Of a stretch of DNA of 64,000 bases, positions 1 to 8,453 are shown in pieces. Each line of letters opens with the position of its first letter. The first letter of the stretch is position 1. Origin of the DNA: Pseudomonas sp. GD03858 (lineage in GTDB: Bacteria; Pseudomonadota; Gammaproteobacteria; Pseudomonadales; Pseudomonadaceae); assembly GCF_029840925.1 (NCBI RefSeq), contig NZ_JAOCDM010000008.1:1-64000 (forward strand), given 5' to 3'. A program made the translations under genes and the position numbers. The notes under the pieces were generated by a model, which did no database searches, was not told where the DNA came from, and saw only the letters and a list, made by a program, of their open reading frames with translations.

Positions 1-102
1 CGAACTTTTCGATCTTAAGCCACGATATTCACCCTGCGCACCCGCGCCGGGCTGCTGATACAATCGGCCAATCTGAAAATTCCTACTTTCCAGGAGCACC
101 AC

Positions 103-720
103 GTGCCCGTCGTCTTCGTTGCCGCCTCCAAACTCCCGACCCCCTTCGCGATCTTCACCATGCATGGCTTTCTCGACGAAGCCACCGGCCGTGAGCACGT
201 GGTGCTCAGCCTGGGTGACATCGCCGACGGCGAGCCGGTGCTGGGGCGTCTGCACTCCGAGTGCCTGACCGGCGATGCCCTGTTCAGCCAGCGCTGCGAC
301 TGCGGTTCGCAACTGGAAGCCGCGTTGCAGGCCATCGCCCGCGAAGGCCGCGGCGTGCTGCTGTACCTGCGCCAGGAAGGCCGTGGCATTGGCCTTTTGA
401 ACAAGATTCGCGCCTACGAGCTGCAGGACGGCGGCGCCGACACCGTCGAGGCCAACGAGCGCCTGGGCTTCGCCGCCGACCAGCGTGACTATGGCATGTG
501 CCTGCCGATGCTCGAGCACCTGGGCGTGAAGTCGCTGCGCCTGATGACCAACAACCCGCGCAAGGTCAAGGCGCTGACCGACATGCACATCAAGGTCGCC
601 GAGCGCGTGCCGCTGCATACCGGCCATAACCCGCACAACCGCCTGTACCTGGCCACCAAGGCCGACAAGCTTGGCCACATGATGGGCAACAAGCACCAGG
701 GCGAGGTGCCACAGGCGTGA
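103..720 (+). CDS. ribA: GTP cyclohydrolase II
   Basis: Cytosolic enzyme that opens GTP to 2,5-diamino-6-ribosylamino-4(3H)-pyrimidinone 5'-phosphate, the first step of riboflavin synthesis. The 205-residue length is usual for stand-alone RibA. The zinc ligands are visible as Cys54, Cys65 and Cys67 in [20 protein letters not shown], followed by the conserved [20 protein letters not shown] stretch of the active site. The start is GTG with an AGGAG ribosome site at about 91-95. It overlaps the next gene by four bases (GTGA). The last 100 bases upstream hold no identifiable gene. A second riboflavin gene, ribB, lies about 8 kb away behind an FMN riboswitch; none is visible in front of ribA itself. 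Confidence 0.95.
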   Translation: MPVVFVAASKLPTPFAIFTMHGFLDEATGREHVVLSLGDIADGEPVLGRLHSECLTGDALFSQRCDCGSQLEAALQAIAREGRGVLLYLRQEGRGIGLLNKIRAYELQDGGADTVEANERLGFAADQRDYGMCLPMLEHLGVKSLRLMTNNPRKVKALTDMHIKVAERVPLHTGHNPHNRLYLATKADKLGHMMGNKHQGEVPQA

Positions 721-1136
721 CCCGTGGCGAGGTGAAGCGCCGGCTGGCGCTGGCCTGGTGGCAGTACCTGGCCGTGGGCCTGTTGCCATTGCCGATAATG
801 GCCTGGGCGTTCGGCGGGGGAGCGCCGCTGATCCCGGTGCTGGCCATGCCATTGTTCATCGGCGGGGCCGCGACTATGTTCCTCAGCCTGCCGCGCTTCG
901 GCGCCTACAAGCGGGCGCTGATCGCCACCGACCAGCAACTGGGCACGGCGGACGAACCCGCTGCCTGGATCGAGTTGGCGCGGGTCAGGCGTCTGGCGAT
1001 GCTGTTCGCCTGCTTCCCGGCCTGGGTCGCGGCGCTGTCGGTGCTGGTCGGACTGGAGGCGGTGCCGCAGATCCTCCTCGCCCTGTCCACCGTGGTGGTG
1101 CTGTACCTCTACCGTATTCCGCGCCAGCTCGGCTGA
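717..1136 (+). CDS. Small hypothetical membrane protein
   Basis: A 139-residue protein that I cannot assign to a characterised family. Its hydrophobic segments, roughly residues 15-35, 38-58, 95-113 and 116-134, suggest four transmembrane helices in two hairpins, joined by a polar central stretch with charged residues ([18 protein letters not shown]). It starts with GTG, overlapping the ribA stop (GTGA). Its own stop overlaps the next ATG (TGATG), so it is probably translationally coupled between ribA and the cobalamin-binding protein. That position hints at an accessory role in vitamin or transport functions, but this is only context. Confidence 0.75.
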   Translation: MTRGEVKRRLALAWWQYLAVGLLPLPIMAWAFGGGAPLIPVLAMPLFIGGAATMFLSLPRFGAYKRALIATDQQLGTADEPAAWIELARVRRLAMLFACFPAWVAALSVLVGLEAVPQILLALSTVVVLYLYRIPRQLG

Positions 1137-1948
1137 TGCGGGCGCTTCTCGCCTTTCTCGCGCTGCTGTGCGTCGGCGCCCTGGCCGAGGCCGGGCCACG
1201 GGTGGTCAGCCTGGCGCCGTCGATGACCGAAATCGTTCTCGAACTGGACGCCGGCGAGCTGCTGGTCGGCTTGCTCGATAGCGGCGAGCGCCCAGCGACC
1301 CTGCGCGATCTGCCTTCGGTCGGCCGTCATGGCCAGCTGGACATGGAGCGCCTGCTGAGCCTCAAGCCGGACCTGCTGCTGCTCTGGCCCGGCAGCGTGT
1401 CCGCTGCCCAGCGCGACCAGCTGCGGCGCCTGGGCATCGACACGTTCAGCGCCGAGCCCGGCGACCTCGACCAGCTGATCGGGCAGGTCCAGGCCATTGC
1501 CCGGCGCATCGGTCGCCCCGCGCAGGGCGACGCCTATGCCGCCGGCCTGCGCGAGCGTCTGCAGGCGCTGCGCGAGCGCTACCGGCGCCAGACGCCGTTG
1601 CGGGTGTTCTATCAGGTGTGGGACAAGCCGTTGTACACCTTGGGCGGCCAGCAAGTGGTCAGCGACGCCCTGCGGGTCTGCGGGGCGCGCAATGTGTTCG
1701 ATGACCTGGCCCTGCCCGCGCCGCAGGTGAGCGTGGAGTCGGTGTTGCTGCGCGACCCGGAAGTGATCCTGGCCGGCGACGAGGCGCAACTGGCCAGTTG
1801 GCGGCGCTGGCCGACGTTGAGCGCGGTGGCCGGTGATCGCTTGCTGGTGGTGCCGGACAAGGGCCTGGAGCGGCCCAGCGGGCAGATGATCGAAGCCACC
1901 GCCCGGCTGTGTGCCTTGCTGGCGGCTAGAGCGCCGGCGTCCAGGTAA
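1136..1948 (+). CDS. Periplasmic cobalamin-binding protein, BtuF-like
   Basis: A 270-residue secreted substrate-binding protein of the class III (helical backbone) family. The N-terminal signal peptide is about residues 1-20, ending ALAEA. The mature start RVVSLAPSMTEIVLELDAGE is the typical BtuF/FhuD opening. Later motifs include LPSVGRHGQLDMERLLSLKP and VVPDKGLERPSGQMI. It probably hands vitamin B12 or another corrinoid from BtuB to an inner-membrane importer, though no BtuC/BtuD genes are in this window. The ATG overlaps the stop of the upstream gene by one base. The 3' end overlaps the convergent btuB by 23 bp. Another metal-chelate ligand is possible, but the BtuB neighbour favours cobalamin. 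Confidence 0.85.
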   Translation: MRALLAFLALLCVGALAEAGPRVVSLAPSMTEIVLELDAGELLVGLLDSGERPATLRDLPSVGRHGQLDMERLLSLKPDLLLLWPGSVSAAQRDQLRRLGIDTFSAEPGDLDQLIGQVQAIARRIGRPAQGDAYAAGLRERLQALRERYRRQTPLRVFYQVWDKPLYTLGGQQVVSDALRVCGARNVFDDLALPAPQVSVESVLLRDPEVILAGDEAQLASWRRWPTLSAVAGDRLLVVPDKGLERPSGQMIEATARLCALLAARAPASR

Positions 1949-3800
1949 CGCTCAGCAGCCAGGTGCGGCCCTCGTCGCGGTAACCATACTGGTTGCCGTC
2001 GAAGCTGTAGAGGGCGCGGCTGTAGCGCTTGTTCAGCAGGTTGTCGAGCTTGAGCTCCAGCTTGACCTCGTCGCTGGCCGCCCATCCGCCCCGCAGCCCG
2101 AGCAGGCCGTAGCCGCCCAGCGCGTTGCGGTTGGCCTCGTCGTCATAGCTGCTGCTCACCGCCTGCCAGCTTCCCCCCAGGTTGAAACGGTCGAACTGAC
2201 GGTCCAGGTCGAGGCTCAAGGTGCGTCGTGCGCGGCGGGCGAGGGTATGTCCACTGTCGCGGTCGCGCGGGTCGATCAGGGCCAGGCCGAGCTGGCTGCG
2301 CCATTGGCCCCACTGTTGCTCCAGGCCCAGTTCGAAGCCGTTGATGCGGGCCGAGGCCACGTTGCGGGGGATGGAGCCCGCGCCGAAGACGATCGCGTCG
2401 CGCAGGTCGGTGCGGTACAGCGAGGCTTCGAGGCGGCTGTCACGGCTCAGCTGGCTGCGCCATTGCAGCTCGTAGCTCTTCGAGCGCTCGGGGTCGAGGT
2501 TCGGGTTGCTGTACTGCGGGTAGTACAGGTCGTTGAAGGTCGGCGCGCGAAAACCCTCGCTGTAGGACAGCAGCACATCGTTGTCGGCATCGACCGGCAG
2601 CGTCAGGCTGCCACTCCAGGTGGTCTGGCCACCGAACTGCTGGTTCTGGTCGCGGCGCACGCCAAGCTCGGTGGAGAAGTGCTCGCCACTGAAGCGGTGC
2701 TGGATGAACGCGGCGCGGTTGAAGCGGCTGTCCTCGGTGAAATCGGTGCTGGCGTGGACGCGATCCTGGTACCAGTCGACGCCTGCCAGCAGGGTGTTGC
2801 GCGCGTCCAGCGCGAAGTCGTTCTGCCAGGTCAGCTGGTCGCGGTAGGTGTTGAACACGAAGCGCTCGTCGCTGAGCTTGTCGCGCTTGTCGTCGCGGTT
2901 TTCGCTGTGCCCCAGCTCCAGGCGCGAATGCCAGGCGTCGGTGAGCTGGGCATCAAGGTAGGTGCCCAGGCTGCTGACAGTGAAGTCGGTGTAGGGTTTC
3001 TGGCCGAAGCTCTGGAAACTGGCCATGTCGTAACGCCCGAACGGATTGTCGTATTCGCTGCGCCCGCGGCTGTCGAGCAGGTTCAGACCCGCCTCGAAAC
3101 GCTCGTCGAAGGCGTGGCTCAGGCTCAGGTTGAACGAGCGATTACGGTAGGCATCGTGGTCGCCATCGCTGGCGAGCGACGGACCGGTCCAGTCGATCCC
3201 GGCGGTTTCGTCGAGGCTGGCGCCGAGGTTGAAGCGCGTCGCGCCGCTGCCCCCGGACAGACCCAGGCTGCGCTGCCAGGTCTGGTTGCTGCCAGCCGCC
3301 AGGCGCGCGCGCGGGTGCAGGCCCTGGCCATCGCCACGGCGGGTGAAGATCTGGATCACCCCGCCGATGGCGTCGCTGCCGTAGACCGCCGAGCGCGAGC
3401 CGCGCAGCACCTCCACCCGCTCGATCTGGTCGATGTCGAGGAACTGCAGGCCGCTGTCGCCGGAGGTGGCGTTGGCGATCCGTACGCCGTCGACCAGCAC
3501 CAGGGTCTGCGCGGCCTTGGTGCCACGGATGAAGATGCCCGGCAGGCTGCCGCGACCGCCGGTTGGCGCAACCTGCACGCCGGGGACGCGGGTGAGCAGG
3601 TCGGTGACGCTGCTGGGTTGCAGGCGGTCGATGTCGCTGCGGGTGAAGACGGTATTGGCGGCGCTGGTGGCGCTGCGCGATTCGACCTGGCGACTGGCGC
3701 TGATCAGCACATCGGGGAGCTTGAGGGCGTCGTCGCGGGAGGGTTCGGCGGCCAGGGCGGCGGCGGGCAGGCAGAGCAGGGGGAGGGCGCGGATCTTCAT
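1926..3800 (-). CDS. btuB: TonB-dependent vitamin B12 receptor
   Basis: Outer-membrane 22-strand beta-barrel receptor (624 residues, close to E. coli BtuB) that imports cobalamin using TonB energy. A signal peptide of about 17 residues ends PAAALA. The TonB-box region (LPDVLISASR) and plug domain follow at about residues 25-150, including VEVLRGSRSAVYGSDAIGGV. The remainder is barrel. The ATG at 3800 is preferred over an ATG 12 bases upstream because the signal peptide begins there. It lies 72 bp downstream of dxs in the same direction; that gap is filled by a perfect palindrome and shows no cobalamin riboswitch. The 3' end overlaps the convergent BtuF-like gene. Confidence 0.9.
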   Translation of the reverse strand: MKIRALPLLCLPAAALAAEPSRDDALKLPDVLISASRQVESRSATSAANTVFTRSDIDRLQPSSVTDLLTRVPGVQVAPTGGRGSLPGIFIRGTKAAQTLVLVDGVRIANATSGDSGLQFLDIDQIERVEVLRGSRSAVYGSDAIGGVIQIFTRRGDGQGLHPRARLAAGSNQTWQRSLGLSGGSGATRFNLGASLDETAGIDWTGPSLASDGDHDAYRNRSFNLSLSHAFDERFEAGLNLLDSRGRSEYDNPFGRYDMASFQSFGQKPYTDFTVSSLGTYLDAQLTDAWHSRLELGHSENRDDKRDKLSDERFVFNTYRDQLTWQNDFALDARNTLLAGVDWYQDRVHASTDFTEDSRFNRAAFIQHRFSGEHFSTELGVRRDQNQQFGGQTTWSGSLTLPVDADNDVLLSYSEGFRAPTFNDLYYPQYSNPNLDPERSKSYELQWRSQLSRDSRLEASLYRTDLRDAIVFGAGSIPRNVASARINGFELGLEQQWGQWRSQLGLALIDPRDRDSGHTLARRARRTLSLDLDRQFDRFNLGGSWQAVSSSYDDEANRNALGGYGLLGLRGGWAASDEVKLELKLDNLLNKRYSRALYSFDGNQYGYRDEGRTWLLSVTWTPAL

Positions 3801-3816
3801 GGGCAGTTCCATTGCA

Positions 3817-3866
3817 ATCGCGGGGCAAGCCCGCTCCCACGCGTGGGAGCGGGCTTGCCCCGCGAT
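3817..3866. repeat. Perfect 24-bp-arm palindrome (REP pair)
   Basis: Two head-to-head REP copies form a perfect inverted repeat with 24-bp arms (ATCGCGGGGCAAGCCCGCTC...) and a 2-base centre. It occupies nearly all of the dxs-btuB gap. In RNA it would make a very stable hairpin, so it may limit read-through from dxs into btuB or protect the dxs 3' end. Confidence 0.9.
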
Positions 3867-3872
3867 CGGGGT

Positions 3873-5768
3873 TTAAAGGCCGAGCTTGGCCATGCGGGCG
3901 GTGACAGCCGCCTGTATGCCAGCCACATCCAACCCACATTCAGCCAGCATCTGCGCCGGCTTGGCGTGCTCGACATAGATATCCGGCAGGCCCAGGTGCA
4001 GCAGCGGCTTGACCACCGCCTCGCGGGCGAGGAACTCGCCGACGGCGGCGCCGGCACCGCCCATGATGGCGTTTTCCTCGATGGTCACCAGCAGCTCATG
4101 GTTGGCGGCCATCTCCAGTACCAGCGCTTCGTCCAGCGGCTTGACGAAACGCATGTCGACCACGGTGGCGTCGATCTGCTCGGCCACCTGCAAGGCTTCG
4201 GTCAACTGCACGCCGAACACCAGCAGGGCGACCTTGCCGCCCTGGCGGCGGACCACGCCCTTGCCGATCTCCAGCGGCTCGAGGTCGCCGCTGATCGGCG
4301 CGTTGGGGCCGGTGCCACGCGGGTAGCGCACGGCGGCCGGGCCTTTGTAGTGGTGGCCGGTGCTGAGCATCTTGCGCAGCTCGTTCTCGTCGCTCGGGGT
4401 CATCACCAGCATGCCGGGTACGCAGCGCAGGTACGACAGGTCGTAGGCGCCGGCATGGGTCGGGCCGTCCTCGCCGACCAGGCCGGCGCGGTCGATGGCG
4501 AACAGCACGTCCAGGTCCTGCACCGCCACGTCGTGGATCAACTGGTCATAGGCGCGCTGCAGGAAGGTGGAGTAGATCGCCACCACCGGCTTGGCGCCCT
4601 CGCAGGCCATGCCCGCGGCCAGGGTCACCGCGTGCTGCTCGGCGATGGCGACGTCGAAGTAGCGCTCGGGGTAGCGTTCGCTGAAGTCGACCAGGTCCGA
4701 GCCTTCCTTCATCGCCGGGGTGATGCCCACCAGGCGATTGTCGGCAGCGGCCATGTCGCACAGCCACTGACCGAACACCGCGGAGTACTTCGGCCCGCTG
4801 GCCTTCTTCGGCGCGACCGGCTTGTCGGCCGGCTCCAGCTTGGTGATGGCGTGGTAGCCGATCGGGTCGACCTCGGCCGGGGCGAAGCCCTTGCCCTTCT
4901 TGGTGACCACGTGCAGGAACTGCGGGCCCTTGAGGTCACGCATGTTGCGCAGGGTGGCGATCAGGGTCGGCAGGTCATGGCCATCGATCGGGCCGATGTA
5001 GTTCCAGCCCAGCTCCTCGAACAGCGTGCCCGGCACCAGCATGCCCTTGGCGTACTCTTCGGTGCGCCGCGCGATCTCCCAGGCCCCGGGCAGGCGCGAC
5101 AGCACTTTCTTGCTGCCTTCGCGCATGCTGGCGTAGGTGCGGCTGGAGAGGATCTTGGCCAGGTAGTTGGACAGGCCGCCGACGTTGCGCGAGATCGACA
5201 TGTCGTTGTCGTTGAGGATCACCAGCATGTCGGCGTCCACTTCCTGCGCGTGGTTCAGCGCTTCGAAGGCCATGCCGGCGGTCAGCGCGCCGTCGCCAAT
5301 CACGGCGATCGACTTGCGTGGGTCGTTCTGCAGGCGGGCGGCGATGGCCATGCCCAAGGCGGCGCTGATCGAGGTGCTGGAGTGGCCGACGCCGAAGGTG
5401 TCGTACTCGCTCTCGCTGCGGCGCGGGAAGGCGGCGATGCCGTCCTTCTGGCGCAGGCTGAGCATGCGCTCACGGCGCCCGGTGAGGATCTTGTGCGGAT
5501 AGGCCTGGTGGCCGACGTCCCACACCAGCCGGTCGTCCGGGGTGTCGAAGACGTAGTGCAGGGCGATGGTCAGCTCGATGACGCCCAGGCCTGCACCGAA
5601 GTGCCCACCGGTCTGGCCCACGGTGTAGAGCAGCTCCTGGCGCAGCTCGTCGGCCAGGCTCTCCAGGTCGGCTTCGGCCAGGCGGCGCAAGCCGGCGGGC
5701 GTGTCGGCGCGGTCCAGCAACGGCGTGACCGGGCGTTCGCGGGGGATCTCTTGAAACGTCGTGGGCAT
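3873..5768 (-). CDS. dxs: 1-deoxy-D-xylulose-5-phosphate synthase
   Basis: Thiamine-diphosphate enzyme that condenses pyruvate and glyceraldehyde 3-phosphate to DXP, the entry step of the MEP isoprenoid pathway and also a precursor for thiamine and pyridoxal. It has 631 residues, the usual length. Visible motifs are the substrate-binding [14 protein letters not shown], the ThDP-binding [17 protein letters not shown] with its ND partner, and the transketolase-type [12 protein letters not shown] and [15 protein letters not shown]. The start MPTTFQEIP at 5768 matches family proteins; a longer in-frame extension has no support. It lies downstream of xseB and ispA in the same direction, but a 235-bp gap with a REP pair separates it from ispA. 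Confidence 0.96.
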   Translation of the reverse strand: MPTTFQEIPRERPVTPLLDRADTPAGLRRLAEADLESLADELRQELLYTVGQTGGHFGAGLGVIELTIALHYVFDTPDDRLVWDVGHQAYPHKILTGRRERMLSLRQKDGIAAFPRRSESEYDTFGVGHSSTSISAALGMAIAARLQNDPRKSIAVIGDGALTAGMAFEALNHAQEVDADMLVILNDNDMSISRNVGGLSNYLAKILSSRTYASMREGSKKVLSRLPGAWEIARRTEEYAKGMLVPGTLFEELGWNYIGPIDGHDLPTLIATLRNMRDLKGPQFLHVVTKKGKGFAPAEVDPIGYHAITKLEPADKPVAPKKASGPKYSAVFGQWLCDMAAADNRLVGITPAMKEGSDLVDFSERYPERYFDVAIAEQHAVTLAAGMACEGAKPVVAIYSTFLQRAYDQLIHDVAVQDLDVLFAIDRAGLVGEDGPTHAGAYDLSYLRCVPGMLVMTPSDENELRKMLSTGHHYKGPAAVRYPRGTGPNAPISGDLEPLEIGKGVVRRQGGKVALLVFGVQLTEALQVAEQIDATVVDMRFVKPLDEALVLEMAANHELLVTIEENAIMGGAGAAVGEFLAREAVVKPLLHLGLPDIYVEHAKPAQMLAECGLDVAGIQAAVTARMAKLGL

Positions 5769-5869
5769 CAGGCGTGTCGTTATAGGTGTGAAGACGCGGC
5801 AGTTTACCCCATTGTAGGAAAAGCTGCCCATTCGGACGGGTGTGCAGAGAGGTCAATGCAGCGCGGATC

Positions 5870-5990
5870 CTGTAGGAGCGGCCTTGTGTCGCGAAAGGGC
5901 TGCGCAGCAGCCCCAGGATTTCAGCGTTGACGCAAAAAACACCGGGGCCGCTGTGCGGCCCTATCGCGACACAAGGCCGCTCCCACAGGG
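5870..5990. repeat. REP pair between ispA and dxs
   Basis: Two inverted REP copies (GTAGGAGCGGCCTTGTGTCG and its complement) with internal GC-rich stem-loops, separated by a short AT-rich spacer. They fill most of the 235-bp gap between ispA and dxs and are likely to form an mRNA stem-loop. Confidence 0.85.
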
Positions 5991-6003
5991 TCTATCTCAG
6001 GCC

Positions 6004-6891
6004 TTAGTGGCGGCGTTCGACGATGTAGCGGGCCAGCGCCCGCAGCGGTTCGGCGTGCTCGCCAAAGCCTTGCAGCGTCGCCAGCGCCTGGTCGCGCAGC
6101 TCCAGGGCGTAGGTCTTGGCCGCTTGCAGTCCGAGCAGCGCCGGGTAGGTCGGTTTGTCGCGGGCGATGTCGGCGCCCTGGCGTTTGCCGAGGGTGGCGG
6201 TATCGCTCTCCACGTCGAGGATGTCGTCCTGCACCTGGAAGGCCAGGCCGATGGCCTGTGCATAAGTCTGCAGGGCATCGAGCTGGGCCTGCCCGGCGCG
6301 GCCGCTGGCCAAGGCGCCGAGGCGCACGCTGGCTTCGATCAGCGCGCCGGTCTTGTGCCGGTGCATGTATTCCAGCGCCTGCTGGTCGAGCTTCAGGCCC
6401 ACCGAGCCGAGGTCGATGGCTTGGCCGCCGACCATGCCGGCGGGGCCGGCGGCCTTGGCCAGGGCCTGGACCATCTGCAGGCGGATGGCGTCTGGCTGCG
6501 GGCTCAGGCGTGGGTCGAGCAGGGCGCCGAAGGCCAGGCTTTGCAGGCCGTCGCCGGCGAGAATGGCGCAGGCTTCGTCGAACGCCTTGTGGGTGGTCGG
6601 CTGGCCGCGACGCAGGTCGTCGTCGTCCATGGCCGGCAGGTCGTCGTGGACCAGCGAATAAGCGTGGATCAGCTCCACTGCGCAAGCGGCGCCATTGGCC
6701 TGTTCGGCCGGGGCGCCGAAGGCTTCGCAGGCGGCGTAGGCGAGCAGCGGACGCACGCGCTTGCCGCCGTTCATCACGCTGTAGCGCATGGCGGCGTAGA
6801 GGCGTTCGAGCTCTTTGGACGGGGCCTGGAACAGCGGCTCGAGGGCCGCGTCGACGCGGGCCTGGGCGCTGGCCTGGTACTGGGCGATCAT
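6004..6891 (-). CDS. ispA: (2E,6E)-farnesyl diphosphate synthase
   Basis: Polyprenyl synthase that adds isopentenyl diphosphate to DMAPP and geranyl diphosphate to make farnesyl diphosphate for ubiquinone and undecaprenyl-phosphate. It has 295 residues. The first aspartate-rich motif is seen as [14 protein letters not shown] and the second as [12 protein letters not shown], with NGGKRVRP for substrate binding near residue 45. The ATG at 6891 overlaps the end of xseB by four bases (ATGA), which fixes the start and implies coupled translation. It is part of the xseB-ispA-(dxs) cluster common in gammaproteobacteria. Confidence 0.95.
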   Translation of the reverse strand: MIAQYQASAQARVDAALEPLFQAPSKELERLYAAMRYSVMNGGKRVRPLLAYAACEAFGAPAEQANGAACAVELIHAYSLVHDDLPAMDDDDLRRGQPTTHKAFDEACAILAGDGLQSLAFGALLDPRLSPQPDAIRLQMVQALAKAAGPAGMVGGQAIDLGSVGLKLDQQALEYMHRHKTGALIEASVRLGALASGRAGQAQLDALQTYAQAIGLAFQVQDDILDVESDTATLGKRQGADIARDKPTYPALLGLQAAKTYALELRDQALATLQGFGEHAEPLRALARYIVERRH

Positions 6892-7130
6892 GCCTGCGGC
6901 TCCGCGTCGAACGGCTGTGCGCTCAGCTCGCCGTCGCGTTCCAGCAGGATCTGCACTTTTTGTTCGGCCTGGGCCAGGGCGCCTTGGCAATCGCGGGTCA
7001 GGGCGATGCCTTGCTCGAAGGCGGCCAGCGATTCTTCCAGCGACAATTCGCCGTTCTCCAGGCGCTCGACCAGGGCTTGCAGGTCGGCGAGGGATTGCTC
7101 GAAATCGAGGGAGGCTTTTTTGCGGGCCAT
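6888..7130 (-). CDS. xseB: Exodeoxyribonuclease VII small subunit
   Basis: An 80-residue helical subunit of exonuclease VII, which degrades single-stranded DNA in both directions. The sequence has the typical core [20 protein letters not shown] and [13 protein letters not shown], predicted as two antiparallel helices. It is the first gene of the xseB-ispA unit and overlaps ispA by four bases. The large subunit XseA is not in this window. The upstream gap contains a long inverted repeat, so its promoter must lie close to the start or within that repeat. Confidence 0.93.
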   Translation of the reverse strand: MARKKASLDFEQSLADLQALVERLENGELSLEESLAAFEQGIALTRDCQGALAQAEQKVQILLERDGELSAQPFDAEPQA

Positions 7131-7245
7131 GGCGACTGTCTCGGTGGTGTTCAGAACGGCGCGACACTAGCAGAGCGGGGCAGGGGGAGCAAATTACCGG
7201 GGGGTGTCGTTGGTCTTATTTTGCCGTGGTGTTCGGCGCAGGCCT

Positions 7246-7525
7246 TGCAGCGCCTATCAGATCGAGCGCCGCCCGCGCGGCGCATCGCGACGCAAGGCCG
7301 CTCCTACATCTGTTTCGGGCCAATGAGTCCTGTGACAGTACCGCTGCCCGCCTTGGCGCATGTCTCAAGGCAGATGGGGCGCCAGCGGTGCCCACGCTGA
7401 AACCGCGTCGGGCGAACAAGGCGGACCAGGCAATGGCGCAGGATGGACTGGCCCGAAACAAATGTAGGAGCGGCCTTGCGTCGCGATGCGCCGCGCGGGC
7501 GGCGCTCGATCTGATAGGCGCTGCA
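7246..7525. repeat. Near-perfect 75-bp inverted repeat around a 130-bp spacer
   Basis: The left arm (7246-7320) and right arm (7451-7525) are reverse complements over 75 bases with one mismatch. Each arm contains a REP core (GTAGGAGCGGCCTTGCGTCG) plus flanking unique sequence such as CTATCAGATCGAGCGCCG. The 130-bp spacer (7321-7450) has no convincing gene. This is far longer than an ordinary REP pair and could be a non-autonomous mobile unit or an invertible segment. It sits in the 781-bp gene-free stretch between xseB and the DUF6124 gene. Confidence 0.9.
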
Positions 7526-7681
7526 AAGCTATCGCCAGGCCCCTGGCAGCCCCACCACGGACCCTCGACAGCCCTCATCCCAAGCCCGTAAGACAATTCC
7601 GAATCTGCAACCAAATCCTTCAGCCTGACAGCGCTTGAGACCTATCCTACGCACCTGCCGGAAGGCTCCGCATTGGCTGGG

Positions 7682-7886
7682 AAATACCCCGGGGGTAACG
7701 TCGCCGGGTCGTCAAATTTGGCGACCGGGTGTGAGAAGCCCGTCGCGAGTTACACAGTCATGGCATTGCTTTCATGGCAGCCGTGCGTGGGCAGGCTTCG
7801 GTCTGGCCGCGTTTCTGTGTCCGCGGACTTCTCACCTCGCGCACGGCTGCCACCCACATCTGTGAGAAGGATACGGGCGGTTTTTT
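7682..7886 (+). ncRNA. Structured leader, C4-antisense-RNA-like candidate
   Basis: The region upstream of the DUF6124 gene is built of nested complementary segments. GTCGCC (7700-7705) pairs with GGCGAC (7720-7725). A 12-bp perfect stem joins 7776-7787 (GGCAGCCGTGCG) to 7840-7851. The octamer GTGAGAAG occurs at 7731-7738 and again at 7862-7869, and both copies are complementary to CTTCTCAC at 7828-7835. The second copy extends to the Shine-Dalgarno-like GAGAAGGA and is followed by GGGCGG and six T residues. Two copies competing for one complement is the layout of phage C4 antisense RNA. Homology to that family is recalled, not tested. Confidence 0.45.
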
Positions 7887-7911
7887 CTTCGCTTTGACAC
7901 AGAGAAAACAG

Positions 7912-8157
7912 ATGAAAAAACAAGTACCTGACCCACCCTACCCAATACCCTACGTCACCATCATCAGCGACCTCGCCCCCGAGGAAGCCATGGCCCAGGC
8001 CAACAAGCTGATGGAAACCCTCACCGACACGGTCCACGCCTACGTGAACTGCCAGCCCGACGACCGTCTCGACGTGATGATGGACAGCGCCGAGATCCTC
8101 TCGCAACTGGTACTGGCCCTGATCCGCCATGCCCGAGCCAAAGGGGCACCGATATGA
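7912..8157 (+). CDS. DUF6124-family small protein
   Basis: An 81-residue protein beginning MKKQVPDPPYPIPYVT, with a predicted helical core (EEAMAQANKLMETLTDTVHA and ILSQLVLALIRHARAK). It resembles the small DUF6124 proteins that Pseudomonas genomes carry in several copies; the function is unknown. The ATG at 7912 was chosen because the upstream in-frame sequence belongs to the structured leader. The ribosome site is weak (AGAGAAAA). The ATGA overlap with the next gene indicates a two-gene operon. The proximity to a C4-like leader suggests post-transcriptional control. Confidence 0.75.
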   Translation: MKKQVPDPPYPIPYVTIISDLAPEEAMAQANKLMETLTDTVHAYVNCQPDDRLDVMMDSAEILSQLVLALIRHARAKGAPI

Positions 8158-8405
8158 GCGCCGACCTCAAGCCCGGCCCGATCCAGGGCCAGACCACCTG
8201 CCTCGAGATTTTCTCCATCAAACCCGGTATCCCGTTCGATCACGCCTTCAGCGACCTGTCGGTGCTGCTTGGCTGCGTGGCGCACTTCACCACCGAGGCC
8301 GAGATGGAGGGTGATCTGATGGCGGGCAGTGCCGCGCGGATTCTCAGCGGCCTGGCCAAGGGGCTGATCGATGACATGGAGCTGGGGCTGAATCGGCAGC
8401 GGTGA
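8154..8405 (+). CDS. DUF3077-family small protein
   Basis: An 83-residue protein (IFSIKPGIPFDHAFSDLSVL, then a helix-rich half ending GLIDDMELGLNRQR). It matches my recollection of DUF3077 proteins, small Pseudomonas proteins of unknown role usually encoded beside DUF6124 genes. The ATG overlaps the preceding stop (ATGA), so the two products are probably made together and may act together. A single REP sequence follows directly. Confidence 0.75.
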   Translation: MSADLKPGPIQGQTTCLEIFSIKPGIPFDHAFSDLSVLLGCVAHFTTEAEMEGDLMAGSAARILSGLAKGLIDDMELGLNRQR

Positions 8406-8412
8406 GTGGGGC

Positions 8413-8453
8413 CGCCTTGCGGCCCTTCGCGGGTAAACCCGCTCCCACAGGCT
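8413..8453. repeat. Single REP sequence
   Basis: GCGGCCCTTCGCGGGTAAAC followed by CCGCTCCCACAGG, one copy of the CGGGTAAACCCGCTCCCAC-type REP. It lies between the convergent DUF3077 gene and ribB. Confidence 0.8.

Noticed and set aside
1..102. A possible 3' end of an upstream gene (stop near base 16)
   Set aside because: Too short to identify; in related genomes pgpA precedes ribA, but the few codons here do not prove it.
3801..3872. A cobalamin riboswitch before btuB
   Set aside because: The space is only 72 bp and is taken up by a REP palindrome; no B12-box sequence was found.
5769..5831. An N-terminal extension of dxs by 21 codons
   Set aside because: The extension is not part of known Dxs proteins and the ATG at 5768 fits the family start.
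1911..5930. A 1339-codon open frame on the plus strand across btuB and dxs
   Set aside because: It is the complement of two well-supported minus-strand genes. Its composition (A, V, G, Q, H-rich, no domains) is that of an antisense shadow in high-GC DNA.
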